NCBI RefSeq assembly: GCF_013393905.1
Contig: NZ_CP040272.1
Location: forward strand, 6,643,501 to 6,707,500
Direction: 5' to 3'
DNA length: 64,000 nucleotides
DNA from: Nostoc sp. C052
GTDB lineage: Bacteria > Cyanobacteriota > Cyanobacteriia > Cyanobacteriales > Nostocaceae
Position numbers and translations under genes: made by a program
The notes under the pieces: model-generated
Told to the model about the DNA's origin: nothing
Database searches by the model: none
Seen by the model: only the letters and a program-made list of their open reading frames with translations
Shown: positions 45,490-53,859 of the stretch, one piece after another
How positions within the stretch are numbered: position 1 is the stretch's first letter
Layout: every line of letters begins with the position of its first letter

Positions 45490-46641
45490 ATGACAAAATC
45501 TACTGGATTTCCTCTTGAACTCCTCACACGGCCTGTTACAGAAAGGCTTGCTTACTTTGAAAATTACACCGTAGCGCATCCTCGACTTAAAGAAGTCTAT
45601 GAAATTCTCATGCGAACAATTGCTGAACCCGCAGGGGCATCATTTATCTTTATTTATGGCCCTAGCGGTATCGGTAAAACAACTTTGCGACTCCGCGTTG
45701 AGCAGAAATTAACAGAAATAGCATTACCTAAACTGGAAAGCGATCGCAGTCGTGTTCCTGTTGTTGGTGTTGAAGCTGTAGCCCCAGAATCGAGAAACTT
45801 CAACTGGAAAGATTACTACACACGCGCCTTAATTGCCTTAGAGGAACCCTTAATCGATCACAAGTTTGATTACGGCGTGCGTGGTATCTCTCGCGATAAT
45901 TTTGGAAAAATTAATGTTGAGTCGAAAGTGGTTGCACCTGCTCTACGCAGAGCTTTAGAAAATGCCCTCATCCATCGTCATCCAGACGTATTTTTTGTAG
46001 ATGAAGCACAACATTTTGGCAAGATGGCAAGCGGATACAAGCTACAAGATCAATTAGACTGTCTCAAATCTGTGGCAAATATGACAGGTATCTTGCATTG
46101 TCTATTAGGAACATACGAATTATTGACATTCCGTAATTTAAGCGGTCAACTCTCACGCCGTAGCGTCGATATTCATTTCCGTCGTTATTGTGCTGACAAT
46201 CCAGAGGATGTACAAGCTTTCAAAAGTGTATTGTTAACTTTCCAGCAGCAGATGCCACTTGCAGAAGCTCCAGATTTAGTTAGTCATTGGGAATATTTTT
46301 ACGAACGTACTTTAGGATGTGTTGGCATACTGAAAAATTGGCTAACACGCGCTCTTAAAGATGCTCTGGATCGACAAGCAACAACAGTTACTCTCAAAGA
46401 CTTACAAAAACGTGCTTGGTCGGTTGCTCAGTGTCAGAGAATGTTCAAGGAAATTCAAGAGGGCGAACGACAATTATCTGAAACGGAAACAGATATACAA
46501 AACTTACGCTCTGCATTAGGACTTGGTGCAAAACCAATTGTGCTACCTGAAGAAACTCCAAAAACTACTCGTCCGCCAGGAAAGGTTGGCAAACGCAAAC
46601 CTAAAAGAGATCCCATCGGAGTGCAGCAAGATGTTAGTTAG
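45490..46641 (+). CDS. tnsC: TnsC AAA+ regulator
   Basis: The 383-residue protein has Walker A GPSGIGKTT at residues 57-65 and Walker B DVFFVDEAQHFG near 165, then a sensor region with LLGTYELLTFRNLSGQLSRR. It forms ATP-dependent filaments on DNA and carries the target choice made by TniQ or TnsD to the transposase. It starts two bases after tnsAB and overlaps tnsD by 11 bases, so the three are translated together. Confidence 0.94.
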   Translation: MTKSTGFPLELLTRPVTERLAYFENYTVAHPRLKEVYEILMRTIAEPAGASFIFIYGPSGIGKTTLRLRVEQKLTEIALPKLESDRSRVPVVGVEAVAPESRNFNWKDYYTRALIALEEPLIDHKFDYGVRGISRDNFGKINVESKVVAPALRRALENALIHRHPDVFFVDEAQHFGKMASGYKLQDQLDCLKSVANMTGILHCLLGTYELLTFRNLSGQLSRRSVDIHFRRYCADNPEDVQAFKSVLLTFQQQMPLAEAPDLVSHWEYFYERTLGCVGILKNWLTRALKDALDRQATTVTLKDLQKRAWSVAQCQRMFKEIQEGERQLSETETDIQNLRSALGLGAKPIVLPEETPKTTRPPGKVGKRKPKRDPIGVQQDVS

Positions 46642-47998
46642 TGTATTAGAAACATACGAATCTTGGGATTTAAGAAAGGTTGCTATTCCATCTCGCAGTC
46701 GGTTGTATCAGTTAGATCCTATTGGTATTGGTACTCCATTAGTGGAAAGCTTAACTGGTTATATATCTCGACTAGCAGAAGCTCATTACGTTAATCCAGG
46801 GGTTTTAATGGAGAAAGAACTTGCAACGCTGGTTAAAAAAGAGTATGGAGGTGCCAACTTACACAGGATATATAATTACACCACTGCACTCAACGGTAGC
46901 GGTGTCATGGCAACTGACTTAGTTCAAGCTCTAGAGAAATTAACGCTCCGTGACGACTTATGCTTTCTCACTTTACTAACTTGGGACAAACTATTCCCTT
47001 CTAGAAATTTATTACGCTCTGTTCGGGCTTGGTGTCCGAGTTGTTATCAAGAATGGTACGAGAAAGAACAATTAATTTATGAGCCTTTACTTTGGTCGTT
47101 AGATGTAGTAAAAATATGCCCCTATCACCATCATAAATTAATTTTTGAGTGTCCTCATTGTCATCAAAAAAACACTACACTAGCTTGGCGATCTCGATCA
47201 GGATATTGTTCAAAATGTGGAGAGTGGTTAGGACTAATTCCTGGGATAGAATCAGCCAATAAGAACACTTTGAAAAAAAATGAGCTAGAACAGGGAATAT
47301 GGGTTGCTAAGGCTGTTGGAGAATTAATTGCTGCTACTCCATATTTGCATGAAGCTCTATCTTCTACTACAATCGCTCTCACTCTATCTAAGTGGGTTGA
47401 GCAAATTGCAAAAGGAAATATAGCTGAATTTGCTCGTCAGATTAATATTCCCAGAAATACAGTTTGGCTCTGGTGTAAAGGTAAAAATTTACCTTCTCTT
47501 GAAGCACTGACAAATGTTTGTTACTGTTTTGGAGTAACAATTCTAAGCTTTTTGACTGAAGAAACTAATAATTTATCTCTTTCCAGGAAATTGGTAACAA
47601 CTGAAGTTAAAACCACATTCAGAGCAAAGAGTAAGGCATTTGATGCTGAGAGAGTCAAATCCTATCTAGAAGCGCTACTTACAAATGAACAGTCTTCTGC
47701 TTTATCTATGGAGCAGGTTGCTAAGGAGTTAAAAGTTGATAGAAGAACTATTTACAAACATTTTCCACATTTATGTCGTGCTATCTCTGCCAGGTATGCC
47801 AGCTATCAGAAAGATTACCATCAAAAAATAATAGAGGAATGCTGCCAGGAAGTGCGACTAGTTGCTTTTGAATTACATAAGCAGGGTAAATATCCTACTG
47901 AATCTGCTGTATCAGCGCTAGTTTCCAAACCAGGGTATTTTCGACACAAAAAAGTTAGATTAGCCCTTAAAGAAGCGAATCGTGAACTTGAGTTATGA
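46631..47998 (+). CDS. tnsD: TnsD-like protein (long TniQ), probable tRNA-site selector
   Basis: I take the ATG at 46631 as the start, overlapping tnsC by 11 bases, giving 455 residues. A longer frame from 46523 is unlikely since it would run through tnsC. The N-terminal half is TniQ-like (IGIGTPLVESLTGYISRLAE; CPSCYQEWYEKEQ, CPHCHQK, GYCSKCGEWLG). The C-terminal extension carries helix-turn-helix segments (EFARQINIPRNTVWLWCKG and MEQVAKELKVDRRTIYKHF), as expected for a sequence-specific DNA-binding protein. It lies 96 bases before the transposon's right end and probably recognises the neighbouring tRNA-Ala gene. Confidence 0.9.
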   Translation: MLVSVLETYESWDLRKVAIPSRSRLYQLDPIGIGTPLVESLTGYISRLAEAHYVNPGVLMEKELATLVKKEYGGANLHRIYNYTTALNGSGVMATDLVQALEKLTLRDDLCFLTLLTWDKLFPSRNLLRSVRAWCPSCYQEWYEKEQLIYEPLLWSLDVVKICPYHHHKLIFECPHCHQKNTTLAWRSRSGYCSKCGEWLGLIPGIESANKNTLKKNELEQGIWVAKAVGELIAATPYLHEALSSTTIALTLSKWVEQIAKGNIAEFARQINIPRNTVWLWCKGKNLPSLEALTNVCYCFGVTILSFLTEETNNLSLSRKLVTTEVKTTFRAKSKAFDAERVKSYLEALLTNEQSSALSMEQVAKELKVDRRTIYKHFPHLCRAISARYASYQKDYHQKIIEECCQEVRLVAFELHKQGKYPTESAVSALVSKPGYFRHKKVRLALKEANRELEL

Positions 47999-48017
47999 AG
48001 TTTAAAAATTATCCAGA

Positions 48018-48094
48018 AATTGGAACCATAACTTTGCCGCCCTCTATTGGAAGCATAAGCTTGCCGTTGCGGCAAAGTTATGGGTAAAGTCACA
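48018..48094. repeat. CAST right end: terminal repeat and TnsB-like sites
   Basis: The terminal site at 48070-48094 is the exact inverted complement of the left terminus. Two inner sites, ending at 48039 (TTGGAACCATAACTTTGCCG) and 48066 (TTGGAAGCATAAGCTTGCCG), are in the same orientation as the left-end sites, so they point outward. They match the left pair at 21811-21862 closely as a direct repeat. This differs from the usual all-inverted pattern. Confidence 0.85.
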
Positions 48095-48116
48095 CAATTA
48101 ACTTAGAGAGTTAGGG
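48095..48116. other. Right target duplication and right arm of the target hairpin
   Basis: CAATT at 48095-48099 duplicates 21703-21707, and AGAGAGTTAGGG at 48105-48116 is the right arm that pairs with CCCTAACTCTCT at 21691-21702. The distance from the transposon end to the tRNA 3' end (48126) is 31 bp. Confidence 0.85.
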
Positions 48117-48125
48117 TGTGAAGAA

Positions 48126-48198
48126 TGGAGCTAAGCGGATTCGAACCGCTGACCCCCTCAATGCCATTGAGGTGCGCTACCAACTGCGCTATAACCCC
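48126..48198 (-). tRNA. tRNA-Ala (anticodon GGC)
   Basis: The 73-nt gene folds as a cloverleaf: acceptor GGGGTTA/TAGCTCC, D arm GCGC with loop AGTTGGTA, anticodon stem CCTCA/TGAGG with loop ATGGCAT (anticodon GGC, decoding GCC and GCU) and T arm AGCGGTTCGAATCCGCT. The discriminator base is A and no CCA is encoded, as is usual in cyanobacteria. It is the probable homing site of the CAST, which has its right end 31 bp downstream of the 3' end. Confidence 0.95.
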
Positions 48199-48207
48199 TC
48201 AAAATCC

Positions 48208-48213
48208 ATTATA
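48208..48213 (-). promoter_or_regulatory. Probable -10 box of tRNA-Ala
   Basis: TATAAT lies on the minus strand 9 bases upstream of the tRNA 5' end. A TTGACA at 48239-48244 is 25 bases further, too far to be a normal -35, so that pairing is uncertain. Only the -10 is supported. Confidence 0.4.
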
Positions 48214-48295
48214 CATAATGTCCTAATTATTAGTACTTTGTCAAGCTTTTTGTAGAAACTAAATTTTAAATATCTTCTCTAGCACTCAGCACTGT

Positions 48296-48487
48296 CTACG
48301 ACACTCTCAATAAGTAGGTCATGCAGTGCCCCATCAAAAAGTAAACTACTAACATGGCAGCAGCAGCCAGAGCAACTAATGTACCAGCCAACATTAAAGA
48401 AAATTCTTTACTCTCGTAGGCTTTTTCCATTAAGTGCAGCGACCACGCTACCAGGGCTACATCAAAAAGCAAAATAGGAAGCAACAT
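48296..48487 (-). CDS. Small membrane protein
   Basis: The 63-residue product has two hydrophobic segments (LLPILLFDVALVAWSLHLM and SLMLAGTLVALAAAAMLVVY) with EKAYESKEF between, and ends LLRVS. It resembles small conserved cyanobacterial membrane proteins of unknown role. It is read toward the tRNA gene. Confidence 0.6.
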   Translation of the reverse strand: MLLPILLFDVALVAWSLHLMEKAYESKEFSLMLAGTLVALAAAAMLVVYFLMGHCMTYLLRVS

Positions 48488-48586
48488 ATTTCTTAATATT
48501 TGTTAATACTTGTAAAATAATATTAACACCCTTTTAGGGAAGTGTGTCTAACCTTAGATGGATGTCATTAAATGGGAAATTGTGGC

Positions 48587-49360
48587 TCAAGATAATGTTC
48601 TGACTGGCACATTGCGATCGCGCAAGTAACTTTTAATTTCTGCTACGCTTAATTGTCCGTAATGTAACAGTGATGCGAGTAATGCGGCTTCAGCTTTGCC
48701 TTCAGTTAGGGCAGTGTAGATATGTTCACAATTACCTGCACCACCTGAAGCAATGACTGGGATTTCTACAGCATCAGCGATTGCCCGTGTAATCTCGATG
48801 TCATACCCAGCTTGGGTTCCATCAGCATCCATACTTGTGATTAGCAGTTCTCCGGCCCCCCGTTTTTCAACTTCTTGTGCCCAAAGTAGGGCATCTAAGC
48901 CTGTATTTTCCCTGCCACCGCGGACATACACATCCCAACCTGGATTTTCCGGGTTATTTCTGCGTCTGGCATCAATAGCAACAACTATGCACTGATTACC
49001 AAAGCGATCGCTGGCCCGATTAATCAAGTCTGGTTTCCGCACTGCCGCAGAATTAATACTAACCTTATCTGCGCCGGCTCGTAACAAAGCTTTAACATTT
49101 TCTAAGGATTGAATGCCACCACCCACAGTCAATGGAATAAAGACCTGTTCAGCAGTTCGGTAGACTACATCTAAAATTGTAGCTCGGTCTTCATGAGTAG
49201 CTGTAATATCCAGAAATACTAACTCATCAGCACCGGCTTCGTTGTAAACCTTGGCCAGTTCTACCGGATCGCCTGCATCTTGGAGATTGACAAAGTTAAC
49301 TCCTTTTACAACCCGTCCCGCCTTCACATCTAAGCACGGTAAGATTCTTTTAGATAACAT
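48587..49360 (-). CDS. hisF: Imidazole glycerol phosphate synthase cyclase subunit
   Basis: The 257-residue protein has the HisF beta/alpha-barrel signatures: ILPCLDVKAGRVVKG (catalytic Asp11), LVFLDITATHE, LTVGGGIQS, VSINSAAVR and VVAIDARR (catalytic Asp near 130), then ITSMDADGTQAGYD and VIASGGAGN. With HisH it makes imidazole glycerol phosphate and AICAR in histidine synthesis. It is a core cytosolic gene, length as expected, and lies alone here. Confidence 0.97.
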   Translation of the reverse strand: MLSKRILPCLDVKAGRVVKGVNFVNLQDAGDPVELAKVYNEAGADELVFLDITATHEDRATILDVVYRTAEQVFIPLTVGGGIQSLENVKALLRAGADKVSINSAAVRKPDLINRASDRFGNQCIVVAIDARRRNNPENPGWDVYVRGGRENTGLDALLWAQEVEKRGAGELLITSMDADGTQAGYDIEITRAIADAVEIPVIASGGAGNCEHIYTALTEGKAEAALLASLLHYGQLSVAEIKSYLRDRNVPVRTLS

Positions 49361-49445
49361 AATAACTTTTGTACTTCTGGGTAATTGGCCGGAATTTAAA
49401 TTTTAAATTGGCGCGGGTATTCTCTAACGAAAATTTTCATGGATA

Positions 49446-49520
49446 TTGGGCATTAGGCATTGTTTATTTCTCCCCCTGCCTCCCCTGCTCCCTTATCCCC
49501 CAATCCCCATTACCCCTTAT
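49446..49520. repeat. GGGCATT tandem repeat and C-rich tract
   Basis: The block TTGGGCATTAGGCATTG near 49446-49462 is followed by C-rich units ending near 49520. It belongs to the same short-repeat class as 8890-8962. It lies in the 5' region of ruvB. Confidence 0.5.
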
Positions 49521-49584
49521 CCCCAGAGGGGTCCCACCTTCCCCAGTCCCCATCCGTAGTCCCTTAACAATAGATAGCTGAATT

Positions 49585-50685
49585 ATGGCGATAATCTCCT
49601 CGAAAAAACAGCCTCCAGAACCCAATGGAGAACCAAAGCAGCGTCGAGAGTCTGTGAAAGCACCATCCACAGAAAATATTTTGAAGCCGGAAGCTGCTAT
49701 TGATGAGCAAGAACAGCAAGAAGAAGGTATTCGACCACACCGATTTGCTGATTATATTGGGCAAAAAGATTTAAAGGATGTGCTAGATATTGCCATCAAA
49801 GCAGCCAAGTCTCGTGCTGAGGTGTTGGATCACCTGCTACTTTATGGGCCGCCGGGATTGGGCAAAACCACAATGGCAATGATTTTAGCATCGGAAATGG
49901 GAGTAAATTACAAAATTACCAGTGCGCCAGCCCTAGAACGTCCACGAGATATTGTTGGGCTACTGGTAAACCTGAAGCCAGGGGATATCTTATTTGTGGA
50001 TGAAATTCATCGCCTCTCGCGGATGACGGAAGAAATTCTCTATCCGGCAATGGAAGATTATCGCTTAGATATTACCATTGGTAAGGGTTCTAGCGCTCGT
50101 ATCAGAAGTTTGCCGCTGTCAAAGTTTACCTTAGTAGGGGCTACAACGCGTGTGGGTGCTTTAACTTCACCACTGCGCGATCGCTTCGGTTTAATTCAAA
50201 AACTCCGATTTTACGAAGTTGACGAACTGACTAAAATTGTACTGCGAACCGCTCAATTACTCAAAACCCCCATCACAGAAGATGGTGCCACAGAAATTGC
50301 CCGACGTTCACGCGGAACGCCACGGATTGCAAATAGGCTACTAAAACGGGTACGTGATTATGCGGAAGTAAAAATATCGGGTGAGATTAATGAAACCATT
50401 GCATCCGAAGCATTGCAACTATTTCAAGTAGATCCTTGCGGTTTAGATTGGACAGACCGCCAGATGTTGAGTGTGATAATTGAACAATTTAACGGCGGGC
50501 CAGTGGGGTTAGAAACAATGGCAGCAGCGACGGGTGAAGATACTCAAACAATTGAAGAGGTATACGAACCTTACCTCATGCAAATTGGGTATTTAACTCG
50601 GACTCATCGGGGAAGGATGGCGACAAAGGCTGCATACAAGCATTTGGGATTCACGCCGCCTAATGAACAGTTGTCATTATTGTAA
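49585..50685 (+). CDS. ruvB: Holliday junction branch-migration helicase RuvB
   Basis: The 366-residue protein has an N-terminal extension of about 45 polar residues. The RuvB core follows: LLYGPPGLGKTTMAM near residue 88 (Walker A), ILFVDEIHRLSR (Walker B), VGATTRVGAL (sensor), RDRFGL (Arg finger) and the winged-helix tail with GLDWTDRQML. It pumps DNA through RuvA at Holliday junctions. The first ATG at 49585 keeps the extension, which is common in cyanobacterial RuvB. Confidence 0.97.
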   Translation: MAIISSKKQPPEPNGEPKQRRESVKAPSTENILKPEAAIDEQEQQEEGIRPHRFADYIGQKDLKDVLDIAIKAAKSRAEVLDHLLLYGPPGLGKTTMAMILASEMGVNYKITSAPALERPRDIVGLLVNLKPGDILFVDEIHRLSRMTEEILYPAMEDYRLDITIGKGSSARIRSLPLSKFTLVGATTRVGALTSPLRDRFGLIQKLRFYEVDELTKIVLRTAQLLKTPITEDGATEIARRSRGTPRIANRLLKRVRDYAEVKISGEINETIASEALQLFQVDPCGLDWTDRQMLSVIIEQFNGGPVGLETMAAATGEDTQTIEEVYEPYLMQIGYLTRTHRGRMATKAAYKHLGFTPPNEQLSLL

Positions 50686-50692
50686 TAATGGG

Positions 50693-50770
50693 CATTGGGC
50701 AATTCAATTTTGGATTTTGGATTGACAATTTTGGATTGAATTCTAATCTAAAATCCAAAATCTAAAATTC
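50693..50770. repeat. Intergenic palindromic repeat with TTTTGGATT units
   Basis: TTTTGGATT is repeated three times (near 50708-50738), followed by the complementary AATCTAAAATCCAAAATCTA (50743-50764). The halves can pair as a hairpin. It is the class of TTGGATT repeats common in Nostoc intergenic DNA. Confidence 0.55.
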
Positions 50771-50806
50771 TTACTCCCCATCTTCAAAATAAACAGGTAA
50801 ACCTAG

Positions 50807-51610
50807 ATGCTTAAGTTGATTGGTATTTTTCTCAGTCTGTTAATTGTGTTTGGCTGGGCTACTCCAGTCATGGCACAATCTCAAGCGCCCATTACTCAAG
50901 AACAGTTAAAGCAAGGCGATGAGTTGGCCAATCAAGCATTTGCAGCGACGAATCAAGGTGATTTTGCGACGGCTGAAACTTACTGGACAAAGATTATTGA
51001 GCAATTTCCCACTAATGCGGGGGCGTGGAGTAACCGGGGAAATTCGCGAGTGAGTCAGAATAAGTTACAAGAAGCGCTGGCAGATTATAACAAAGCCATT
51101 GAACTAGCGCCGAATGTTACCGATCCTTATTTGAATCGAGGGGCGGCGCTGGAAGGGTTAGGAAAATGGGACGATGCGATCGCAGATTATAATCATGTCT
51201 TAGAACTCGATCCTAATGATGCGATGGCATATAACAATCGTGGAAATGCCAAAACAGGTTTAGGAAAATGGGAAGATGCGATCGCAGATTACAAAAAATC
51301 TAATGAGATCGCCCCAAATTTTGCTTTCGCCCGTGCTAACTACGCCCTTGCTCTTTATGAAACAGGTCAAAAAGAGCAAGCAATCCGCGAAATGCGAAAT
51401 ATCGCTCGGAAATACTCCAAATTTGCTGATGTGCGTGCCGCCCTTACAGCTGCATATTGGGTAAATGGAGAACAGGGTGAAGCCGAAAGCAACTGGGTAG
51501 CAGCTTATGGACTTGATAGCCGCTATAAGGATATTGACTGGGTAAAAAATATCCGCCGTTGGCCGCCTAGTCTAGTTACAGCTTTGGATAGGTTCTTGAA
51601 AATCCAGTAG
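50807..51610 (+). CDS. Secreted TPR protein
   Basis: The 267-residue protein has a signal peptide (MLKLIGIFLSLLIVFGWAT, then VMAQS with a likely cut after VMA). At least four TPR units follow, such as AWSNRGNSRVSQNKLQEAL and AYNNRGNAKTGLGKWEDAI. It probably acts in the thylakoid lumen or periplasm as a protein-interaction scaffold. No catalytic domain is seen. Confidence 0.88.
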   Translation: MLKLIGIFLSLLIVFGWATPVMAQSQAPITQEQLKQGDELANQAFAATNQGDFATAETYWTKIIEQFPTNAGAWSNRGNSRVSQNKLQEALADYNKAIELAPNVTDPYLNRGAALEGLGKWDDAIADYNHVLELDPNDAMAYNNRGNAKTGLGKWEDAIADYKKSNEIAPNFAFARANYALALYETGQKEQAIREMRNIARKYSKFADVRAALTAAYWVNGEQGEAESNWVAAYGLDSRYKDIDWVKNIRRWPPSLVTALDRFLKIQ

Positions 51611-51698
51611 GCACTTCTAACTCAGCAATAATTTCTTTTCTTTACCTATCTACCTGTTTTCTGGTATACATCATTGTAGTTAACCAAAATAAGGAATT

Positions 51699-51902
51699 AT
51701 GACTCATTTTGGAATGATTTGTCCAGCATCAACTGGTCATCTCAACACTATGCTTCCCTTGGGAAAAGAACTGCAAAATCGGGGTCATCAAGTTACCTTA
51801 TTTGCCTTTTCCGATGCTCAACCAAAGACACTAGCAGCAGGACTAGAATTTAGAGCAATTGGCGAATCTCAGTTTCCTTCTGGGGGAATGTCAGAATCAT
51901 AA
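51699..51902 (+). pseudogene. Truncated glycosyltransferase (UGT/MGT type) N-terminus
   Basis: The 67-residue frame starts MTHFGMICPASTGHLNTML and continues with KELQNRGHQVTLFAFSDAQ, the N-terminal Rossmann half of GT1-type glycosyltransferases. It ends at a stop after QFPSGGMSES; about 350 residues of the family are missing. A second broken copy follows after 17 bases. Confidence 0.75.
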
Positions 51903-51919
51903 GCAAAAACGACAGAATT

Positions 51920-52250
51920 ATGAAAAAACACGTCATGTTTGTTTCGCTTCCTCTGCTTGGTCACGCCAATCAAATGATTGCACTAGCCCAAGAGTTTGTA
52001 TACACAGAGAGGATGCCAAGTTAGCTTTGCCATAGCAGAAGAAGCTAGGGAATGGCTCGCTCATACCAACGCTCATTTTATTCCCTGGAAACCAAGACTG
52101 CAAAAAACTGATGAAGGAATTAATCATAACAAAAAGGATGTTTGGCAAAGGAGTTCTCAAGAACCCAGCATCTGGCGTGGTGAAAAAATCATGTTGAATG
52201 GGCTAATTGATTCGTATGTTTCTATAGAACTCTTGCATAAATATTTTGTG
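51920..52250 (+). pseudogene. Frameshifted second glycosyltransferase fragment
   Basis: ATG 51920 begins MKKHVMFVSLPLLGHANQMI with ALAQEF, again a GT1 N-terminus. The frame then shifts near 52000, and the other frame continues RGCQVSFAIAEEAREWLAH and NAHFIPWKP. It breaks off near 52250, where an insertion-sequence fragment begins. The C-terminal sugar-nucleotide half is gone. Confidence 0.7.
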
Positions 52251-52339
52251 GTATCAACTTCTACCAATTTCTCTTTATCCAGAGATTGGAAGTAGTTCTG
52301 GTTCATCTGTGAGAGGTCTTCTTTGCTCAGTCGATTCAT
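52250..52339 (-). pseudogene. Possible IS66-type transposase N-terminal fragment
   Basis: On the minus strand ATG 52339 starts MNRLSKEDLSQMNQNYFQSL, then DKEKLVEVD, resembling the start of cyanobacterial IS66-type transposases. The match ends near 52250, where it joins the broken glycosyltransferase. The rest of 52340-52573 shows no further gene; an ORF across it is not convincing. Confidence 0.45.
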
Positions 52340-52573
52340 TACTGCTTTGGCTTTGTTGCAAAATCATTTTTTTCATTACCACACGATTGTCACCCCTACT
52401 TTTACCTACACTGCAAACTCTTGTTTTAGGGGGGAGAGTGAAAAACTACACTACCTTTGATTTTGACACTCTACAGATGTACGGAGCTTATTCAAAAATC
52501 AAATAGGATTCCTATATAATTTAGTTGATGCTATGGTATAATAATCCCTGAAAAACCAGATTTTTTGTTCGCC

Positions 52574-53785
52574 TTAATTATCTACAAACACTTCTTTTTT
52601 ATCCAAAGTCCAAAAATTTATTTCTATTAAAGAGTAGTCATCGTTAAACATTTGACTACCTGTAGCAGTTTTTATCGCCTCTAAAATATGGTCTAAACCT
52701 AGTTTAAATAGGTTATTGAGTAAAGTCAGTAAATTAATGAAGCTGTTAAAATCCCACATATTACCATCAGATTTTTCAACTTCATAAACTCCATCGCTAA
52801 ACACATAGAGTTTACTGCCAGGTTGGATATCACAAACAGCATTATAATATTCTGCTTCTGTAAACGCCCCAATTGGTAAACTGGGAGTGAATAATTCTTT
52901 AATATTTAAACCAGAATGAGTGGATTGAGAAATTAGTAAAGCTGGAGGATGACCGGCGCTAGCGTAAGTTAGCTGATGAGAACTCCGGTTAAAAACCCCA
53001 TACCATATCGTAAAGTATTGGGAATTTTGTTGATCCATTTGAAAGATATTATTCAAATCTTGAAGAACTTCAGATGGATCGTAGAGATGAGCTTGAGGAA
53101 GAGAATGCGATCGCAATAGATTATGAACTGAAATTGAAGGTAATGCAGCCGCCAACCCATGTCCAGAGACATCCAGTAAGTATATAACTAAATGATTCTC
53201 ATCTAGCCAGTAGTAATCAAAGCAATCACCACCTAATTGACGAGAGGGAAAAAACTGAGAATTGATAGTGATTGATCCTGACAGCGTTTTGGGAAGAATA
53301 GATTTCACGTAATCAGCCGCTTCATTCAATTCTGTTTCTAAAAGCTGTTTTTGTTCCTGTAAGTCTTGAGCTAATCTTTGAAGTTCTTGATTCGTATGAT
53401 ACAGCCTTAATCCGGCTCTTACACGGGCTTTGAGTTCATTTACATCAATTGGTTTGCTTAAAAAATCATCTGCACCTGTATCTAAGCCTTCAACTCGGTC
53501 TTCCACAGCCCGCCGTGAGGTTAACAGGATGAAAAAAGCTGTTGATAGAGATGGTTCAGATTTAATTTTGCGGCATACTTCTAAGCCATCCATTTCATCC
53601 ATTTGCCAATCACAAATTATGAGTGCTGGATGGTATTTATTAGCTTGTTCTATTCCTTGTAAACCATTGGTGGCAAGAATGACTTGATATCCCTGTTCTT
53701 GCAATGTCTGTTTGAGAACTAATTGGATAATCCGGTCATCATCAATTACTAAAATTTGAATTGGAGAATCAGATATTTTAATCAT
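52574..53785 (-). CDS. Response regulator with PP2C-type phosphatase output
   Basis: The 403-residue protein has an N-terminal receiver domain (IQILVIDDDRIIQ, phospho-Asp near residue 58 in LIICDWQMDEMDG, and LLTSRR). A coiled linker (about 130-160) and a C-terminal SpoIIE/RsbU-type PP2C phosphatase follow (GGDCFDYYWLDE, LLDVSGHGLAAAL, VFSDGVYEVE). Such proteins dephosphorylate STAS anti-sigma antagonists in partner-switching pathways. The hybrid kinase gene upstream ends 74 bases before and is the likely phosphodonor. Candidate substrates are the STAS proteins at 58776-59099 and 59776-60774. Confidence 0.92.
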   Translation of the reverse strand: MIKISDSPIQILVIDDDRIIQLVLKQTLQEQGYQVILATNGLQGIEQANKYHPALIICDWQMDEMDGLEVCRKIKSEPSLSTAFFILLTSRRAVEDRVEGLDTGADDFLSKPIDVNELKARVRAGLRLYHTNQELQRLAQDLQEQKQLLETELNEAADYVKSILPKTLSGSITINSQFFPSRQLGGDCFDYYWLDENHLVIYLLDVSGHGLAAALPSISVHNLLRSHSLPQAHLYDPSEVLQDLNNIFQMDQQNSQYFTIWYGVFNRSSHQLTYASAGHPPALLISQSTHSGLNIKELFTPSLPIGAFTEAEYYNAVCDIQPGSKLYVFSDGVYEVEKSDGNMWDFNSFINLLTLLNNLFKLGLDHILEAIKTATGSQMFNDDYSLIEINFWTLDKKEVFVDN

Positions 53786-53859
53786 GTTTTATGGATATTA
53801 ATTTATTCTTAACAAGAAATACTAAAAATATATATTTTTATCCTTGATTGTATATAAAG

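Larger units (their letters stand above)
21708..48094. mobile_element. Complete Tn7-like CRISPR-associated transposon (type I-B CAST), 26,387 bp
   Basis: The ends are perfect 25-bp inverted repeats starting TGTGACTTTACCC (21708-21732) and their complement (48070-48094), flanked by CAATT duplications. Five base pairs is the Tn7-family duplication length. The left end carries cas6-cas8-cas7-cas5 and a CRISPR array without cas3, cas1 or cas2. The right end carries tnsAB, tnsC and tnsD, with xre-tniQ divergent. Between them lie about 14 kb of cargo, mostly defence-like. The right end is 31 bp from the 3' end of tRNA-Ala, as expected for TnsD-guided homing to a tRNA gene. No cas12k is present, so it is not type V-K. 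Confidence 0.95.

Noticed and set aside
21708..48094. Type V-K CAST (Cas12k)
   Set aside because: No long single effector gene is present; the cas genes are a multi-subunit type I Cascade.
48239..48244. TTGACA as -35 of tRNA-Ala
   Set aside because: It is 25 bases from the -10, outside the normal spacing.
52356..52372. GGCTTTGTTGCAAAA as a possible IS6-family terminus
   Set aside because: A lone similarity with no second end or transposase.
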